Below are positions 46,746 through 57,892 of a stretch of DNA of 64,000 nt, piece after piece. Positions within the stretch are counted from its first letter, which is position 1, and each line of letters begins with the position of its first letter. A program made the position numbers and the translations under genes. The notes under the pieces were generated by a model that searched no databases, had not been told where the DNA came from, and saw only the letters and a list, made by a program, of their open reading frames with translations. Source of the stretch: Macrostomum hystrix (Eukaryota > Platyhelminthes > Macrostomidae); assembly GCA_950097015.1 (NCBI GenBank), contig CATNEN010000033.1, positions 1,922,001 through 1,986,000 on the forward strand. The letters run 5' to 3'.

Positions 46746-48768
46746 TGTTTTATTTATTTTATTTAAGACATTTTATTTATGTTCTTGAGAGGCCTAAATA
46801 TTTCAGGCCATAGAGAGCCTGAGGTTCTAAACAGTTGCTTCCTGATCCAGCGAGCTTCTGTATTCTTACCGTCAGTCGCCGCCCAATGGTCAGCTAATAT
46901 GATTTTTTGATTTACCATTGTCGTCCATTAATTTGTAGGCAATTCCAATTCTTTCATCTGAGACATTTTGTCAGGTCGCAGATCATAACTGTTTTCTCTG
47001 GAACCGCCTCTACCTGTGGTACTTACTATTAAACTGCATGCAGCGTGTACTGTACACACTATTCTCATTTCGCGTACTTCAGGGGCCGTTTCGACCATAG
47101 ACGCTGGGCGTTTTTTAATTTGATCTTTATTGACCTACTCATACCCCAAAGCTCACAATCTCATTGACAAGAGGCGCTGAAGTTTTCAATGATTAAACTA
47201 TTTTATATTGTAAATTTCTAAGCTTTTGTAATCGTGAATGACACATTTAGATTACCTGCACTCCTCTATATTGTTTTTCAAATGCTTATACTTGTGTCCC
47301 CTGCCAGTCCCACGCACTACTACTGATCAGTGTTGTTAGCAGTAGTATAAATGCGCAAAAATTAGATCTTGTTTATTAATAATTTATTATTTGCAGAGAT
47401 TAGACGTTTAGACGGAGTATTGACTAACTATTCAGTGGACTTTATATTATATTCTTGCTACATTGATCCAGTTTTTTTCTGTTTTAATTTGCTCATTTAA
47501 ATACGGTATTGCTATTATCATTTCTTAATTATTCATCTGTGCATGCATTGTCAGTTACCACTATGTCTCACAAATACACGCGATGTGTACTAATAACGCA
47601 AGAAGATTAAAGCCACAGGCTTATTGATATAAATGTTGGCGGTAACATTATTTTAAATTCATGCGAAATTTATATGAACGCGCGCACTAAAGTCTAAGGC
47701 TTTTAATCAGTGTTCGTCAGTTAATTCGGTTTTGAGAATAGGATTCTAATTATTTGGACATTGCTTGATTTTTCATAAGAACGTGGTTTTGCAGATTTAA
47801 TGATTTAGTCTGCAATCTCGCAACCAATAAATATAGTTTAAATAAAAAATATATACTTAAAGGGTATAGCCTCATTTCACTAAATCCTCATGAGATAAGA
47901 AGCATTAGCTGAGGTGCAGCTAGGCAGCAGTACGCTAGCTGCTAATGCAATTCGCAGGACGAAAAGAAACCTGCAAGTGCATTCTTTGTTCACTACCAGC
48001 CTTGAGGTAGATCGGGTCACCTGACAGAGGTCTGCCTCTCAATTTCCGACAGCTAAGCGCACGAACTACAGTCCACAGTACATAGTCGAGCCTTCCCAGC
48101 CAACATAGAATCATTCTGCTAGTATACTTGTATAGCGATTCTCTCACCGCCCTGAGCCACTGCATGCTATTTGGCTGTCACCCTTAGTCTCTCTTTCCCT
48201 CCCTTCAAACTAATCGTTCATGCAAGTACAGACAGGTCACTAAAGTGCAACGGACTGTTTAAGGGCACGCGCCGCAGAACGCTCTCGCAGATAAGAAGTT
48301 TGGGTTTGGCTTAAAAATATTCTACAAATGTACACTAGCCTAGAGGGACAGAGTTTGTGCCTGCCTATGTAAAGCCCCACCGTCTCTTACCCCCCGTCCC
48401 CCAGTGCACACGACGCACCGGGGTAAGAGAAAAAAGGCCGGCCCAGTTTTCCATTCACAAACAGAAACGCACTGGCAAAGCTGTCTAGGAGGAGGAGGCC
48501 GCCTGTGTACATTCGGTGCATAGAAAAGCACACGCCTAGACTCCAGCCTAAATGCTTGTTTCTCCCTCTCAGTTCAGCGACTAGAACAGACCGGCCCTCG
48601 CACCCTGTCATTTTCTTTTCTCCCATCTCCTCTCGCCTCATCATCTTCTCATTGCCATTATCTCATTAATTCCTTTTTTGTTTCTTGTGCTTCTCAAGTT
48701 CTCGCCCATCGCCGCCATTTTAAATCTATATCCAACACGAGTTCAGTAATCACAAGAAGACTGCATAA
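46746..48768. other. intergenic, AT-rich, with the 5' region of Headcase
   Basis: No exon between p85 and Headcase. Near 48711 the sequence GCCGCCATTTT matches the YY1-type initiator motif, 58 bp before the Headcase ATG, and an acceptor-like GTTCAG ends at 48746. Confidence 0.45.
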
Positions 48769-50351
48769 ATGTCCAGCAGCCGCGTTCGTAAAGCATCCGA
48801 GTCACCGGTGGAGAATGGCATCGCCGTGTCGCCAGGCGTGCCCTGCTGTCTGCACGCTGAGCCCGACCCCAGTAAGCCCGGCCACGCGCTCAATGGTTGC
48901 CTAGACCCTGGCGACCTGATGATTGATCCGGATGAGCCCGGGGACGCCGTCAAGCTGGTGTGCTCCAGCCCGCACTGCTGTCACAGTAAGCATACCGAAC
49001 GAATTCCCGAGTGGAACAAAATCCTTAAAAGTATTTTACATGCTGTTTTTCTCCCTGGAGAAAGACCATAGGGTGCATTTCAAATACCCACTGCTTCACT
49101 GCTGCTCCCAAACCGAATGACCGATTTTCGTGAAAGTGCACCATATGAATCTAAATTTCCCGCCCGTTTTCTGGATTTGCATGGCGACTGGCTGAATATT
49201 TTAGGAGATACAGAAAAAAATTGGTACTTTAAATACCCCCTGGTCTTTCTACTTTTGAGTAAGAAGTGGCAATCGGATCCGCAACCCCGCGCCAATTAGG
49301 CTTGTGGGCCCACGCCGACTGCTTCAGCCGCTGGGAGCGGGTCCTGCTCTCTGCCGCCAAGCTCCGCGCACCCGGCGTTCTGGGCAAGATCCGCTGTCCC
49401 TGCGGCCGCGGCCAGATCAGCCGGGACACCCGGCAGTCTCCGCCGCAGCTCATCGCGGCCGGGGTGCGCAAGCGCCAGACCAACGGCCTGCAGGTGGCCG
49501 GCGGCTCCTCCTACAGCCCCACCGACATTCTTAGCCGGCGCTTCCGCCACCTCAGCAACTCATCGAATCAGAGCGGCAACTTCAGCTTGAGCCCGCCGCA
49601 GACCGACGGCGGCTGTGGCCCCTCGCTTCCCTTCTCATCGCCCGCCTACGCCGCCTCCGCCGCCGCCACAGTGTTCGCCCCTTCGCCCGGCTCTGGTTAC
49701 AATCGCGGCAACATCTTTCGCCGGCGTAGCGACAACTACGAGAGCCTCAAAGCTCTGCCGCGCTGGAAGCAAAACAAATTCCACATTGTCACCGAGGACG
49801 ACAGCTCGACGGAGAATGACGACTTAAAGTCGCTGGTGCTGACCACCCTGACTGCCTGCCGCTGTCCCGATGTGCCCTGCGTCCTCTGCTCCCGCTGGAT
49901 GCCCGTCTACGACCACTTCCCGCTGGTTGACGGCACCTTCTTTCTCAGCCCGCTCCGGCACACCCCGGAGAGTCCGGCCTGCGGCAAGGGCTTCCTTCAC
50001 GCCGTCTGCATGCACTGCGCCTGCGTGTCCACCCTGCACAGCCGCTGCCGCTTCTGCCAGCGAGTCTGGGACGGCTCCCACCTGCTCATTGGCGGGGTCT
50101 ACCTGTTCGATGTGTTCGCCTGCTGCCCGTGCTGTCCGGACCGCCTGACCTGCGCCAACTGTCGAAGGCCGGCTGTGAAGGACACCGCCGAGCTGCCCAG
50201 TGCCTTCTCTCACTTCAGCCAGCCGGCCGCCTGCGCGCACTGCAGGGCGCAGGACTTCCACTTTGTGAAGCCGGCGCAGCACATTTTCAGGCAGGTGGGC
50301 GGGGCGGCGGCTGCTGCTGCAAGCACCGGGGCTGGCCCAGCGTCCTTCTAG
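48769..50351 (+). CDS. HECA: Headcase protein homologue
   Basis: Exons 48769-48985 and 49300-50351 join in phase 1 (donor CACA|GTAAGC, acceptor CCAATTAG) and give 422 residues; human HECA has about 540. The join restores a Cys-rich N-terminal domain: CSSPHCCHSLWAHADCFSRW aligns in pattern with the family's CNNEQCPYSTFMHTQCFYDW. It is followed by IRCPCGRGQISRDTRQ. A Ser/Pro-rich linker leads to the C-terminal Headcase domain (about residues 265-400): VPCVLCSRWMPVYDHFPLVD, GKGFLHAVCMHCACVSTLHS, RFCQRVWDGSHLLIGGVYLF. Headcase proteins are cytoplasmic regulators of growth, cell cycle and morphogenesis acting with Unkempt. All paired cysteines in the two domains appear kept. The linker is shorter than in vertebrates. 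Confidence 0.93.
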
Positions 50352-52054
50352 GGGCGGGCGGCGAAATGAAGAATGTGAAGAATGCGATATTCGTTTTATG
50401 ATTTCTTTTTTACCTCCACACCTTCTGCTCTCTGCGTCATCACTATCAGGATGGGCGGTCAGCAGCGTGCATTGCTGACCGGTCTGTGCAAGCCTTATTT
50501 TATTGTGGAGTAGTAGAAATAATATTTAAAAGTGTGGGAACCGATGGTTCACTAAGTTTCTAGGAAACTTGCCATCGAAACAGGTTTGAGCAGAATATCA
50601 ATGGCTTGCAAGTGCAATAATTTATAATAATAATTTATTACACCTGCCCCATTCGGTAGTTAAGTGTCTTGCTTGTTAAATGGACACACTGGACACAAAT
50701 TGTTCCAGTGGAGTCAGGAATCGAACCCCCGGCGTGATTCCGACGCTCTAACCACTAGGCTACAACCTCAGTTGCGATTGCAGCAGTTGTAATGTGTTTA
50801 TATTGTGCGATATTGTGTTGTTTCCGTTTAGTCTGTGTTGTGTACATCTGTGCATGAAATGTAACTATTTAAACGGATGGCCTCCCTCAACCTTCACTCA
50901 CAAAGTGTTCTCTATTTTATGGCATAAGTGAAGATCGCATTCAGAATTGTTCCTTATGTCTTACCGCAGAGCTAATTAAACCTACTTAGACTAATTAATG
51001 ATCAATGTAATAGATTGGATTTTATCATATTGTCTCGAGTTTTCACATTTTCCTAATACAGCACCACAATTGAACATTTTACTTTTACTTATCTGGTTAT
51101 TAATTCCATTTTCTTCTAGCAGAAGGCCCTACCATCCGCTGTACACACTAATTCACTTCTCATCTCAGATTTGTAAAATTCTTTACCTATACTGCTTCAT
51201 GAGTGGCATCTATTTTTATCGGTACTTGCTTCAAGCTGGTACATGCAAAAGCAGAAGTCTTTGCCCAGTTTTCTTGACTTCAGATCATTTTTTTATCCCT
51301 TCTGAAAATCGAGTTCCATGTTGAGGTCAAACAAGGTCAATATTGCTGCAGTACATATTCCCGTGTAGACACAATTGTCTGTAAGCAAGCCGATGCTTGT
51401 GATCACCATAGCAACCACCACTGCTTTGCACCTGCCTGCTGCAGCCCCAACCATCCGCTTGGCTTTTGTTCGCTGCTAAAGTACATAACGAATCGCGGAT
51501 GGCGCTGAAGGTAAATCACTTTTTTTCCGGAGTTGTAAAGCTAATGCTAACTTTTATGACTTGTTGCTATGGTATTCGTTCTTTAAGAAAGTTAATTCGA
51601 CATTTTCTATTAGTTCAGATATTCTAATGGGATTACTGGTTGATTCTGTCACTTCATTTCGGCCATTAGTTAAAGCGAAATCAACTTGACAACGGAGTTC
51701 AATCTAGCAACCGCTGCACTTCCAGAATGCTTGATTTAAAAAGATATCAAGAAAAAAGTATACTTTTTGTAAAAAATTGGTCAGTTCATTATACGAGTAA
51801 ATTCGTATTTAGCGATCAAAGCAATTGGTTCAAAAATAGTTTAGTACGAATTAGAAGTTCTAAACATGGCGTCTGGAGTTGAAAGGCTCAATGAGTGGCA
51901 TGAATATTTTTATCAATCGCCAAAAAATTGAGCCTTAAACTACCCAAAAAAGAGCGGGCGCAGTTTTCCCTGAAAGTGCCATGTTTAGAGCTCCAACAGT
52001 TGGTTTAAATTATTTATTGCAAAAAATCATGCACCAAGTCGTTCACGCACCAAT
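50352..52054. other. intergenic with one SINE
   Basis: 3' flank of Headcase. Apart from the SINE B remnant at 50.6-50.8 kb it is AT-rich without supported exons. The 108-codon frame at 50998-51324 is T-rich and not convincing. Confidence 0.4.
50610..50775 (-). mobile_element. tRNA-derived SINE, family B, internally deleted copy
   Basis: The AT tail and ACACCTGCCCCATT are joined directly to the distal body (AGTTAAGTGTCTTGCTTGTT) and head (GGAATCGAACCCCCGG, AACCACTAGGCTACAACC), so most of the middle body is deleted. Confidence 0.75.
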
Positions 52055-52268
52055 TAGACAACAATTGGCTGGAAATTATTCTCAATGGACGCTAATTGGC
52101 TGGAAATTAACAAACTGGCGTACATTGACTTATTCTCACTCGATGCTAATTGGCTGGAAATTAACAAACTGGCGTACATTGACTTATTCTCACTCGACGC
52201 TAATTGGCTCGAAATTAACAAACTGGCTTACATTGACTTATTCTCACTCGACGCTAATTGGCTGCTAA
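52055..52268. repeat. 54-bp tandem repeat, about 3.5 copies
   Basis: Units contain GCTAATTGGCTGGAAATTAA and ACAAACTGGCGTACATTGAC. It lies about 120 bp past the stop of the minus-strand BAHD gene. Confidence 0.85.
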
Positions 52269-52384
52269 TTTAATTAAGAGTGCAGTCTATATAATATTAT
52301 GCGATTGTACATCCTAAAACCAGTATTATTGGCTGCTATAAATTCCAGAATCCAGACGCACAATCCTATGTTGTGGGCTCATTG

Positions 52385-55257
52385 TCAGTAGGGTCGAACA
52401 AACTCCGGCAATCCGACAAGCCTATCCAGGACTTCCACCCGGGAGCCGGTCAGCAACTGGTAGCCGTCGCCGTCCCACCGCGGCAGCAGCACAACGAGGC
52501 CGTCGAAGCCGTGGCTGGGCACGGCGAAGCGAACTGGCCTGCCCCAGCCGAAGTCGGCCTCGTAGATGGGAAAGTGCACCCAGGATGTGAAGGCCAGATC
52601 GTTGGAGAACATGCGGAAGTCGGGCAAAACTCTTGACCGATCTGGCCTGGAGGCCAGCCACCGCAGGATGGAGCGCAGATACTCCGGCGCCGAGCCTCTG
52701 GACACCGAAGCCCGCACTCGGCGAGCCAGCGCCGCCAGGCTCAGACTGTCGACTATCTCGCCGACCGCCAGCTGTTCGGCGATGTAAAAATTGGCATTGC
52801 CGGCGAAGTCGGCTGGCAGTGACAGGCGTTGTCGAGCGTTGCAGGCCATGGCGAACTTGCTGGGGGTCTCCGCTGGGAGCTGCTTGGCCTTGGTGAAGCA
52901 GCGCCATAGCAAGGCCACCAGGCAGTCGTTTGTGGTGCATTGAACTGCGGTCTGCTGAAGGGCGGTTGCAGGACGGGGGTTTAGGGCACAGTTATTCAGA
53001 ACAATTGTCAGTGTCCTTGGAAGCGCGGGCTTGTAGCCCAGTGGTCTAGACTTCTGACCGAGAGGTCGGGAGCTCAAATCTCGGCCCAGTGGTGACAATG
53101 TGTGTCCCTGTACAAGAGACTATTATACCCTATAAGTACTTCAGGACTTGCTGGGTTAGAAATTTCGGTCAGTGTGGCGGCCTGCTTAGTCCACGGACTT
53201 TGTCCACTTCCAAAGGCTAGCCGTATGCAGATGTGCCACTGGCGGTATCTATGGCTTCTTTCTATCTACCAATATAACATTTTTTGCAGGAGGGCTGAGG
53301 GCACTGGCGCATCATTTGGTGATAATGGACCCGCAGCTAATGAGGAGGCAATTCTGCCCATTCCGCTGACTCCTGACTGCTAAGCACACACGCACACAGA
53401 TCTGTACGCAGGCATTCGCTCACACAGGTGTGTACATCTGCTCTGCTCACATCGTCAGGCAGTGCACACTCTGATGGACTCTGATGGACATCAATATCGC
53501 CTTTAGGGTGGGCCATAAAGGGCGTAAATTGTACGACAAACCACCAAGTTTTCTCTCCGCGGCTGCGCCACACATGTGGCCCCATCGCGGAATCGAGCTC
53601 AGGGACCTACCCGCCCGGCGCCGTCCGCATTGACGCCGGCCTTCAACTTGGCCAGGAAATCAGCGCTCAGGTGAAACTGTCGGGCCGCAAACTGCGGCGC
53701 CTGCGTGATGGGCAGCTTGGATTCTTGCTGATTGTCGCTAGCTGCCTTCGGAGGCTCCGGTTCCATATAGGCGTACTCCAGGCCCTGATGGTCCCAACTC
53801 GGCTCTCGCCCGTCGGAACTGAGCAGCGACCGGTCACGGGCCACAGGTGGCGGCGTCGGCGAATTTCTTTGCCGAATGCCGCGGCAGATGGCGGCCCACC
53901 GGTTGACGAAGCCGAATGCTCCGTCGCCATCGGTGACATTGTGGTGCAGGAGAACCCCAACAGCCACTGAGCCATCAGACAAACGAGTGAGCTTGACCTG
54001 TCAATTGAGTCATTCCTGTTTGTAAGTTTCACAACTGTTACGAAAGATATATATATAAAAGTTAATAATAATAATAAAACTAATTGATTACACCTGCCCC
54101 AATTGGGCCAGATGTGCAGCCGATAGAACAGCCGCAGCTATTGCGTGGCGCATCTCAAGTCTGTGTACAGCTTTTCAGTCCATGGACTGGGGGGACGCCA
54201 CACCCACTCTCAATTACCCCAGCTAATGCTGGTACCCATTTAACAGCTGGGTGAACTGAAGCAATGCAGAGTTAAGTGTCTTGCTTGTTAAATGGACACA
54301 CTGGACACAAATTGTTCCAGCGGAGTCAGGAATCGAACCCACGGCCTTCAAGTCATGAGTCCGACAAGAGTCCAACCTCTGTTGATAACACTTGTTAATC
54401 TCAGATTTTCAAGTCGTCTTTGGCAATTTGTACTTGCTCTGTTTGCCAACATGTCCCATCACCAACTTGGTCAAATCCCAACCATGTCGACATCATGAGC
54501 CCCTCGTCATTGCCACTTCCCATTTACTCTCGCCTTCGCCATTCTCCTCACTCTCGCCTTCGCCATTCTCCTCCCTCTCGCCTTCGCCATTCTCCTCACT
54601 CTCGCCTTCGCCATTCTCCTCACTCTCGCCTTCGCCATTCTCCTCACTCTCGCCTTCGCCATTCTCCTCACTCTCGCCTTCGCCATTATCCTTACTCTCG
54701 CTATCGCCATTCTCCTCTCTCTCCCCGTCGCCATCCGCAACTTCCTTCGCCACCCGAGAAGCCAGCCCCCCTCTCCGCACCTTGCAGACGAACTGGCCGC
54801 AATCGGCCGGGCTGCCGTCGAGCAGCTCAGCCGGCAGCCGCATGGGATCGAAGTCCGCCGCCTCCAAGTCGGCCAATGAGAAATCGGCGCTGGCTGTCAC
54901 GAAGCGGTAGCCGGCGTTCTCAGCCACCAGGACGCAGTCGCCAGAGTGGTTGCGCCGCAGCCGGTAGCTTAGGTCGGGAAAGTCGCTCATCGCCCGCTTC
55001 AGGCCGTCAGCCAGCAGGTCAAACGGCATGAAGTCTTCGCTGCCGTCGGCATTCTTGAACACGTAGACAGCGGTGATGTAGCAGGCTGGCATGACTGAGT
55101 CGATGGGCGAAAGCTGGATCTCCGGCGGGTCGACTGCCGACCACTTCGACAGGTCTGGGTGCACAATGTCCGCTGTCTCATCAGTGACAAGCATGGCAGC
55201 TGCAGTAAGTCGAATAGAAATATTCGAATAGCTGCTGATGCCTGGCGAGTCTTCCAT
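52385..55257 (-). CDS. BAHD-family acyltransferase
   Basis: Three exons, 55257-54781, 53997-53611 and 52954-52385, all join in phase 0 and give 477 residues, the usual BAHD length. Junctions are CTGCAAG|GTGCGG with AATTGACAG, and GGGCGG|GTAGGT with GCCCTTCAG. Exon 1 holds the N-terminal LSPIDSVMPACYITAVYVFK. Across the first junction runs CKVKLTRLSDGSVAVGVLLH, leading to the catalytic HNVTDG (HxxxD, His as general base). Exon 3 has TTNDCLVALLWRC and the structural DFGWG motif as YEADFGWGRPVRF. BAHD enzymes transfer acyl groups from acyl-CoA to alcohols or amines in the cytosol and are best known from plants and fungi. Both signature motifs are intact and no stop interrupts the model. Intron 1 holds a 24-bp minisatellite and a SINE B; intron 2 holds two SINE-like copies. 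Substrate cannot be inferred. Confidence 0.9.
53028..53283 (+). mobile_element. possible third tRNA-derived SINE family (in BAHD intron 2)
   Basis: TAGCCCAGTGGTCTAGA is a good A box, and GGGAGCTCAAATCTCGG sits at the B-box position. The following body is unlike family A, though CAGTCCACGGACT-like text recalls family B. Only the tRNA-like head is well supported. Confidence 0.5.
53284..53608 (-). mobile_element. tRNA-derived SINE, family A, copy 5, abutting a splice donor
   Basis: Minus-strand body and part of the head (GGAATCGAGCTCAGGGAC) are present. The head is cut at its B-box side exactly next to the exon 2 donor of the BAHD gene, so the donor GTAGGTCCCTGAG overlaps SINE-like sequence. 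Confidence 0.78.
54050..54385 (-). mobile_element. tRNA-derived SINE, family B, near full length (in BAHD intron 1)
   Basis: (ATA)n tail at the left, then ACACCTGCCCCAATTGGGCC, CAGTCCATGGACTGGGGGG and ACCCAGCTGTTAAATGGGT on the opposite strand. The head at the right has the B-box complement GGAATCGAACCCACGG. Confidence 0.82.
54510..54730. repeat. 24-bp minisatellite in BAHD intron 1
   Basis: About nine units of CTCTCGCCTTCGCCATTCTC plus CTCA. Because the unit is 24 bp, it reads through on the minus strand as the octapeptide GEGESEEN, mimicking an acidic C-terminal tail for exon 1. The splice donor just upstream places it in the intron. Confidence 0.9.
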
Positions 55258-55473
55258 GTGTAATTTGTAAGCAATAATTAAAGCAAAATATTTTCCTATA
55301 TTTCCTATTTATTCATATTTCCTATTTTCCTATTTTCCTATTTATAATTTATTAGTAAATAAAACGCCTTACAAAAATACTTCATAAGAAAAAATTAATT
55401 TGCAAACTGAAATTTGACAGTTTTCTGATGGTTTAAACTAGTTTAATTAATTTTTTGTTGTTAATATACAAAA
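55258..55473. other. upstream flank of the BAHD gene
   Basis: Short AT-rich stretch with CCTATTT repeated several times (about 55293-55343). No core promoter recognised. Confidence 0.4.
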
Positions 55474-57372
55474 CTAGCTTTTTTTGCCCGTTGTTTTTGG
55501 GGCAGAAATTTAAAGCAAAGCAGTAAGCAATTCACGTCTCTGTATTAACTTTATAGTGAAGGTCACCATTTATTTATTTACTGCATGAATGAAAAGTGAA
55601 GAGTTTGTTTAAGGGCGTACTGGCTCTGACAGCCAGTCAACGTCAGCATATCGAACCATCAGGTTCGGGTAAACTTTTGCCTTGAGCTCCTGCACTGACT
55701 GCACAATGGTTCCGATTGTAGCGATCGATGACTGCCCATTCTCTGTGCTAATCTCCAGCAGACCATTGCCGATTCGCAATAGATTGGCAGAGAACTCATG
55801 AGCTGTTTCGTCTCCTTGAATTGTAGCTCTCATGTTTGTTCGTAGGTGCAACTTCACAACCGATGGCCACAGGTGAGATGATTTTAGGAAAGCATTAATC
55901 TCATCAGCAGGAGTGCCTCGCGGAATCACAGGCAGCGTCTGTCTAAAGTCTCCAGACAGCAGCAGAGTGACACCACCCATCAGTTGATTGCTATTGCGCA
56001 GGTCTTTCAAAGTTAAGTTGAGTGCTTCAAATGCCAGTTTGTGGGACATGGTACACTCATCCCAGACGATAAGCTTGCAAGCCTGAAGCACTCTGGCAGT
56101 GCCTGTGTTTTTCTTGATGTTGCACAGCGGATTCTCCGCTCAAGACAGATCAAGCGGCAACTTCAGTGCTGAGTGGGCAGTGCGACCGCCTGGCAGCAAG
56201 GTGGCTGTAATTCCAGAGGAAGCTACAGCAATGGCAACGTCGCCTCGTTGCCTGACCTTTGCCAGAAGGAGGTTGATTAGAAATTTTTTTCCTGTGCCAC
56301 CTGGAGCATCAAGGAAAACCATGCCACCAACGTTGTTGTTGACTCTGCGCAATAGCTCGCGGTACGCCTCTAGCTGCTCAGGCATGAGTCGGGGCTCATT
56401 CTCCTCTATGAACTGTCCCAGCTGCTCCTGGTCATCCAGCTCTTCCAGCAGTCCCAGTCGCTGACATGCTTCATGAAAAGTTTGGCAGGTATGGCCTTCC
56501 ACCGTTCTAATGTGTCTAAATGACGTCGGACCAATCACGGTGTGTAGCAGGTAGTAGCATTCACTGTGGTTTGGGTGCACCGTGTACTCTGGCTAATGCA
56601 TCAGTCTGTCGTATTTCAGGATGGCCTGGAACTGCAGCGCCTTGAACCCGCCGCTTCCATCCTTTCGAAGAGGCGTTCCATGTGTAATAGGCAGGCACCT
56701 GGTGGTACAGCAAAGTCCTGGCAAAGGGGTCTTCAGCGCACAACTTGAAGAAAGCAGTAAGAGTAGTGTCCTGTGGCCTTTGAGCACGCTGCTGGATGTT
56801 CTCCTCCGTAAAGTATACTCTCTGACCGTTTTCCAAGTGCACACTGAGGTGCATGACAGTTGGGTGGCGTTCATGAATAGAGAATCCGAAGATTCGCCAC
56901 ATTGCCTCGTTAGAGCTGATACCTTCCGCTCTTGAAGCGATTGACTTCGTCAAATTCGTTTACTATGCCTCCAGGTCCCTCAATGTTGAACACTGCTTGG
57001 TCGCTACCCTTGTTCACGTACTTGCAAATGTACTTGATTGATTTAACAGAGTTGCAGTACTCAACGTTGATGTGTGGATTGAACACCTTGGACAGTAGCG
57101 GGCAGTAGGGAACGACCCATCTGTTGTCCAGATCGATCTCTTCATTCCCATGGCTGCATAGAATAATGCGAGTGGTAAAGCCGCCATCCTCTCGTGATCT
57201 CCGTCGATACAGCGGATAACCGTCTTGTATTTTAGCAAAGCACTGTACGCCAGCCTCTCTCTTTCTTCTATCCCAGGCTGGCTGGAGAGAAATATTGACC
57301 GGAGAGCCCTGCGCACTGGGACGCCACCGCACTCACCACACTCAGTCTCAGTGCTGCTTGGGGGCCAGTAGA
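55474..57372 (-). mobile_element. Helitron deletion derivative, copy 1
   Basis: On the minus strand the element starts near TCTACTGGCCCCC (57372) and ends with a 5-bp hairpin (TGCCC...GGGCA), AAAAAAGCTAG and then T, the CTRR-type Helitron 3' end. Coding remnants from 57332: GYPLYRRRSREDGGF and NRWVVPYCPLLSKVFNPHIN (end of the Rep region), FGFSIHERHPTVMHLSVHLE, then PIF1-type helicase. In the helicase, Walker A reads GGTGKKF (Thr of GKT replaced by Lys) and Walker B reads IVWDECTMS, followed by LLLSGDFRQTLPVIPRG. The Rep HUH/Tyr region and the helicase C-terminus are missing, and frames are shifted near 56580 and 56120. It cannot be autonomous. Confidence 0.88.
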
Positions 57373-57892
57373 CAATCTAGGGGTTTGGGCTGTGTACATT
57401 CACGGCTTGAAATGCAATGTACAGTCTGGGGCTTCGGCGCCCGGGGAAGGGAGGGGGTGGCTGTATTAAAATTTGGCCCGCAGAGTGGCGGAGGGGAGTT
57501 GGGGTGGCTGTCCTCGGAAAACAAAAAGTGACTCACTTTGAGATGATGCAGCTTTGCTCTGGATTGAGTAGAGATGTTCAAAATTGACAGCATTGTTGGA
57601 AAACATGTAAAGTGTAAGTGGATCAAATTTGGAGAAAATCTGACAAAGTGGGGCGACGATATGTCGAATTGAGTGATTTTTTGACGATTTTTGAGCAGTT
57701 TTTTGCACTTTTGAGCAGGAAGGAAATGATTTTTCGGGAATTTGAGTAGCCTATTGCACTCAGCGTAGGTGGTTTTAGGTATGTGCAAAGTTTGGTGCGA
57801 TTTGGTTGAGCGGTTTCGGCGTCTATAAAGACAAAAGGTTGCACACAGACAGACAGACAGACAGACAGAGTTTTCACTTTTATATATATAGA
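57373..57892. other. spacer between the two Helitron copies
   Basis: No gene is supported. It includes a (CAGA)n microsatellite at about 57846-57870 and a TATATATATAGA stretch that forms the 3' flank of copy 2. The minus-strand frame across it reads into both elements. Confidence 0.5.

Noticed and set aside
49229-50282. Minus-strand frames opposite Headcase
   Set aside because: Antisense to a well-supported coding exon; compositionally explained by its GC-rich codons.
54493-54780. Acidic GEGESEEN octapeptide tail on the BAHD N-terminal exon
   Set aside because: A donor right after CKV in phase 0 rejoins the conserved VKLTRLSDG strand of exon 2, so the repeat is intronic.
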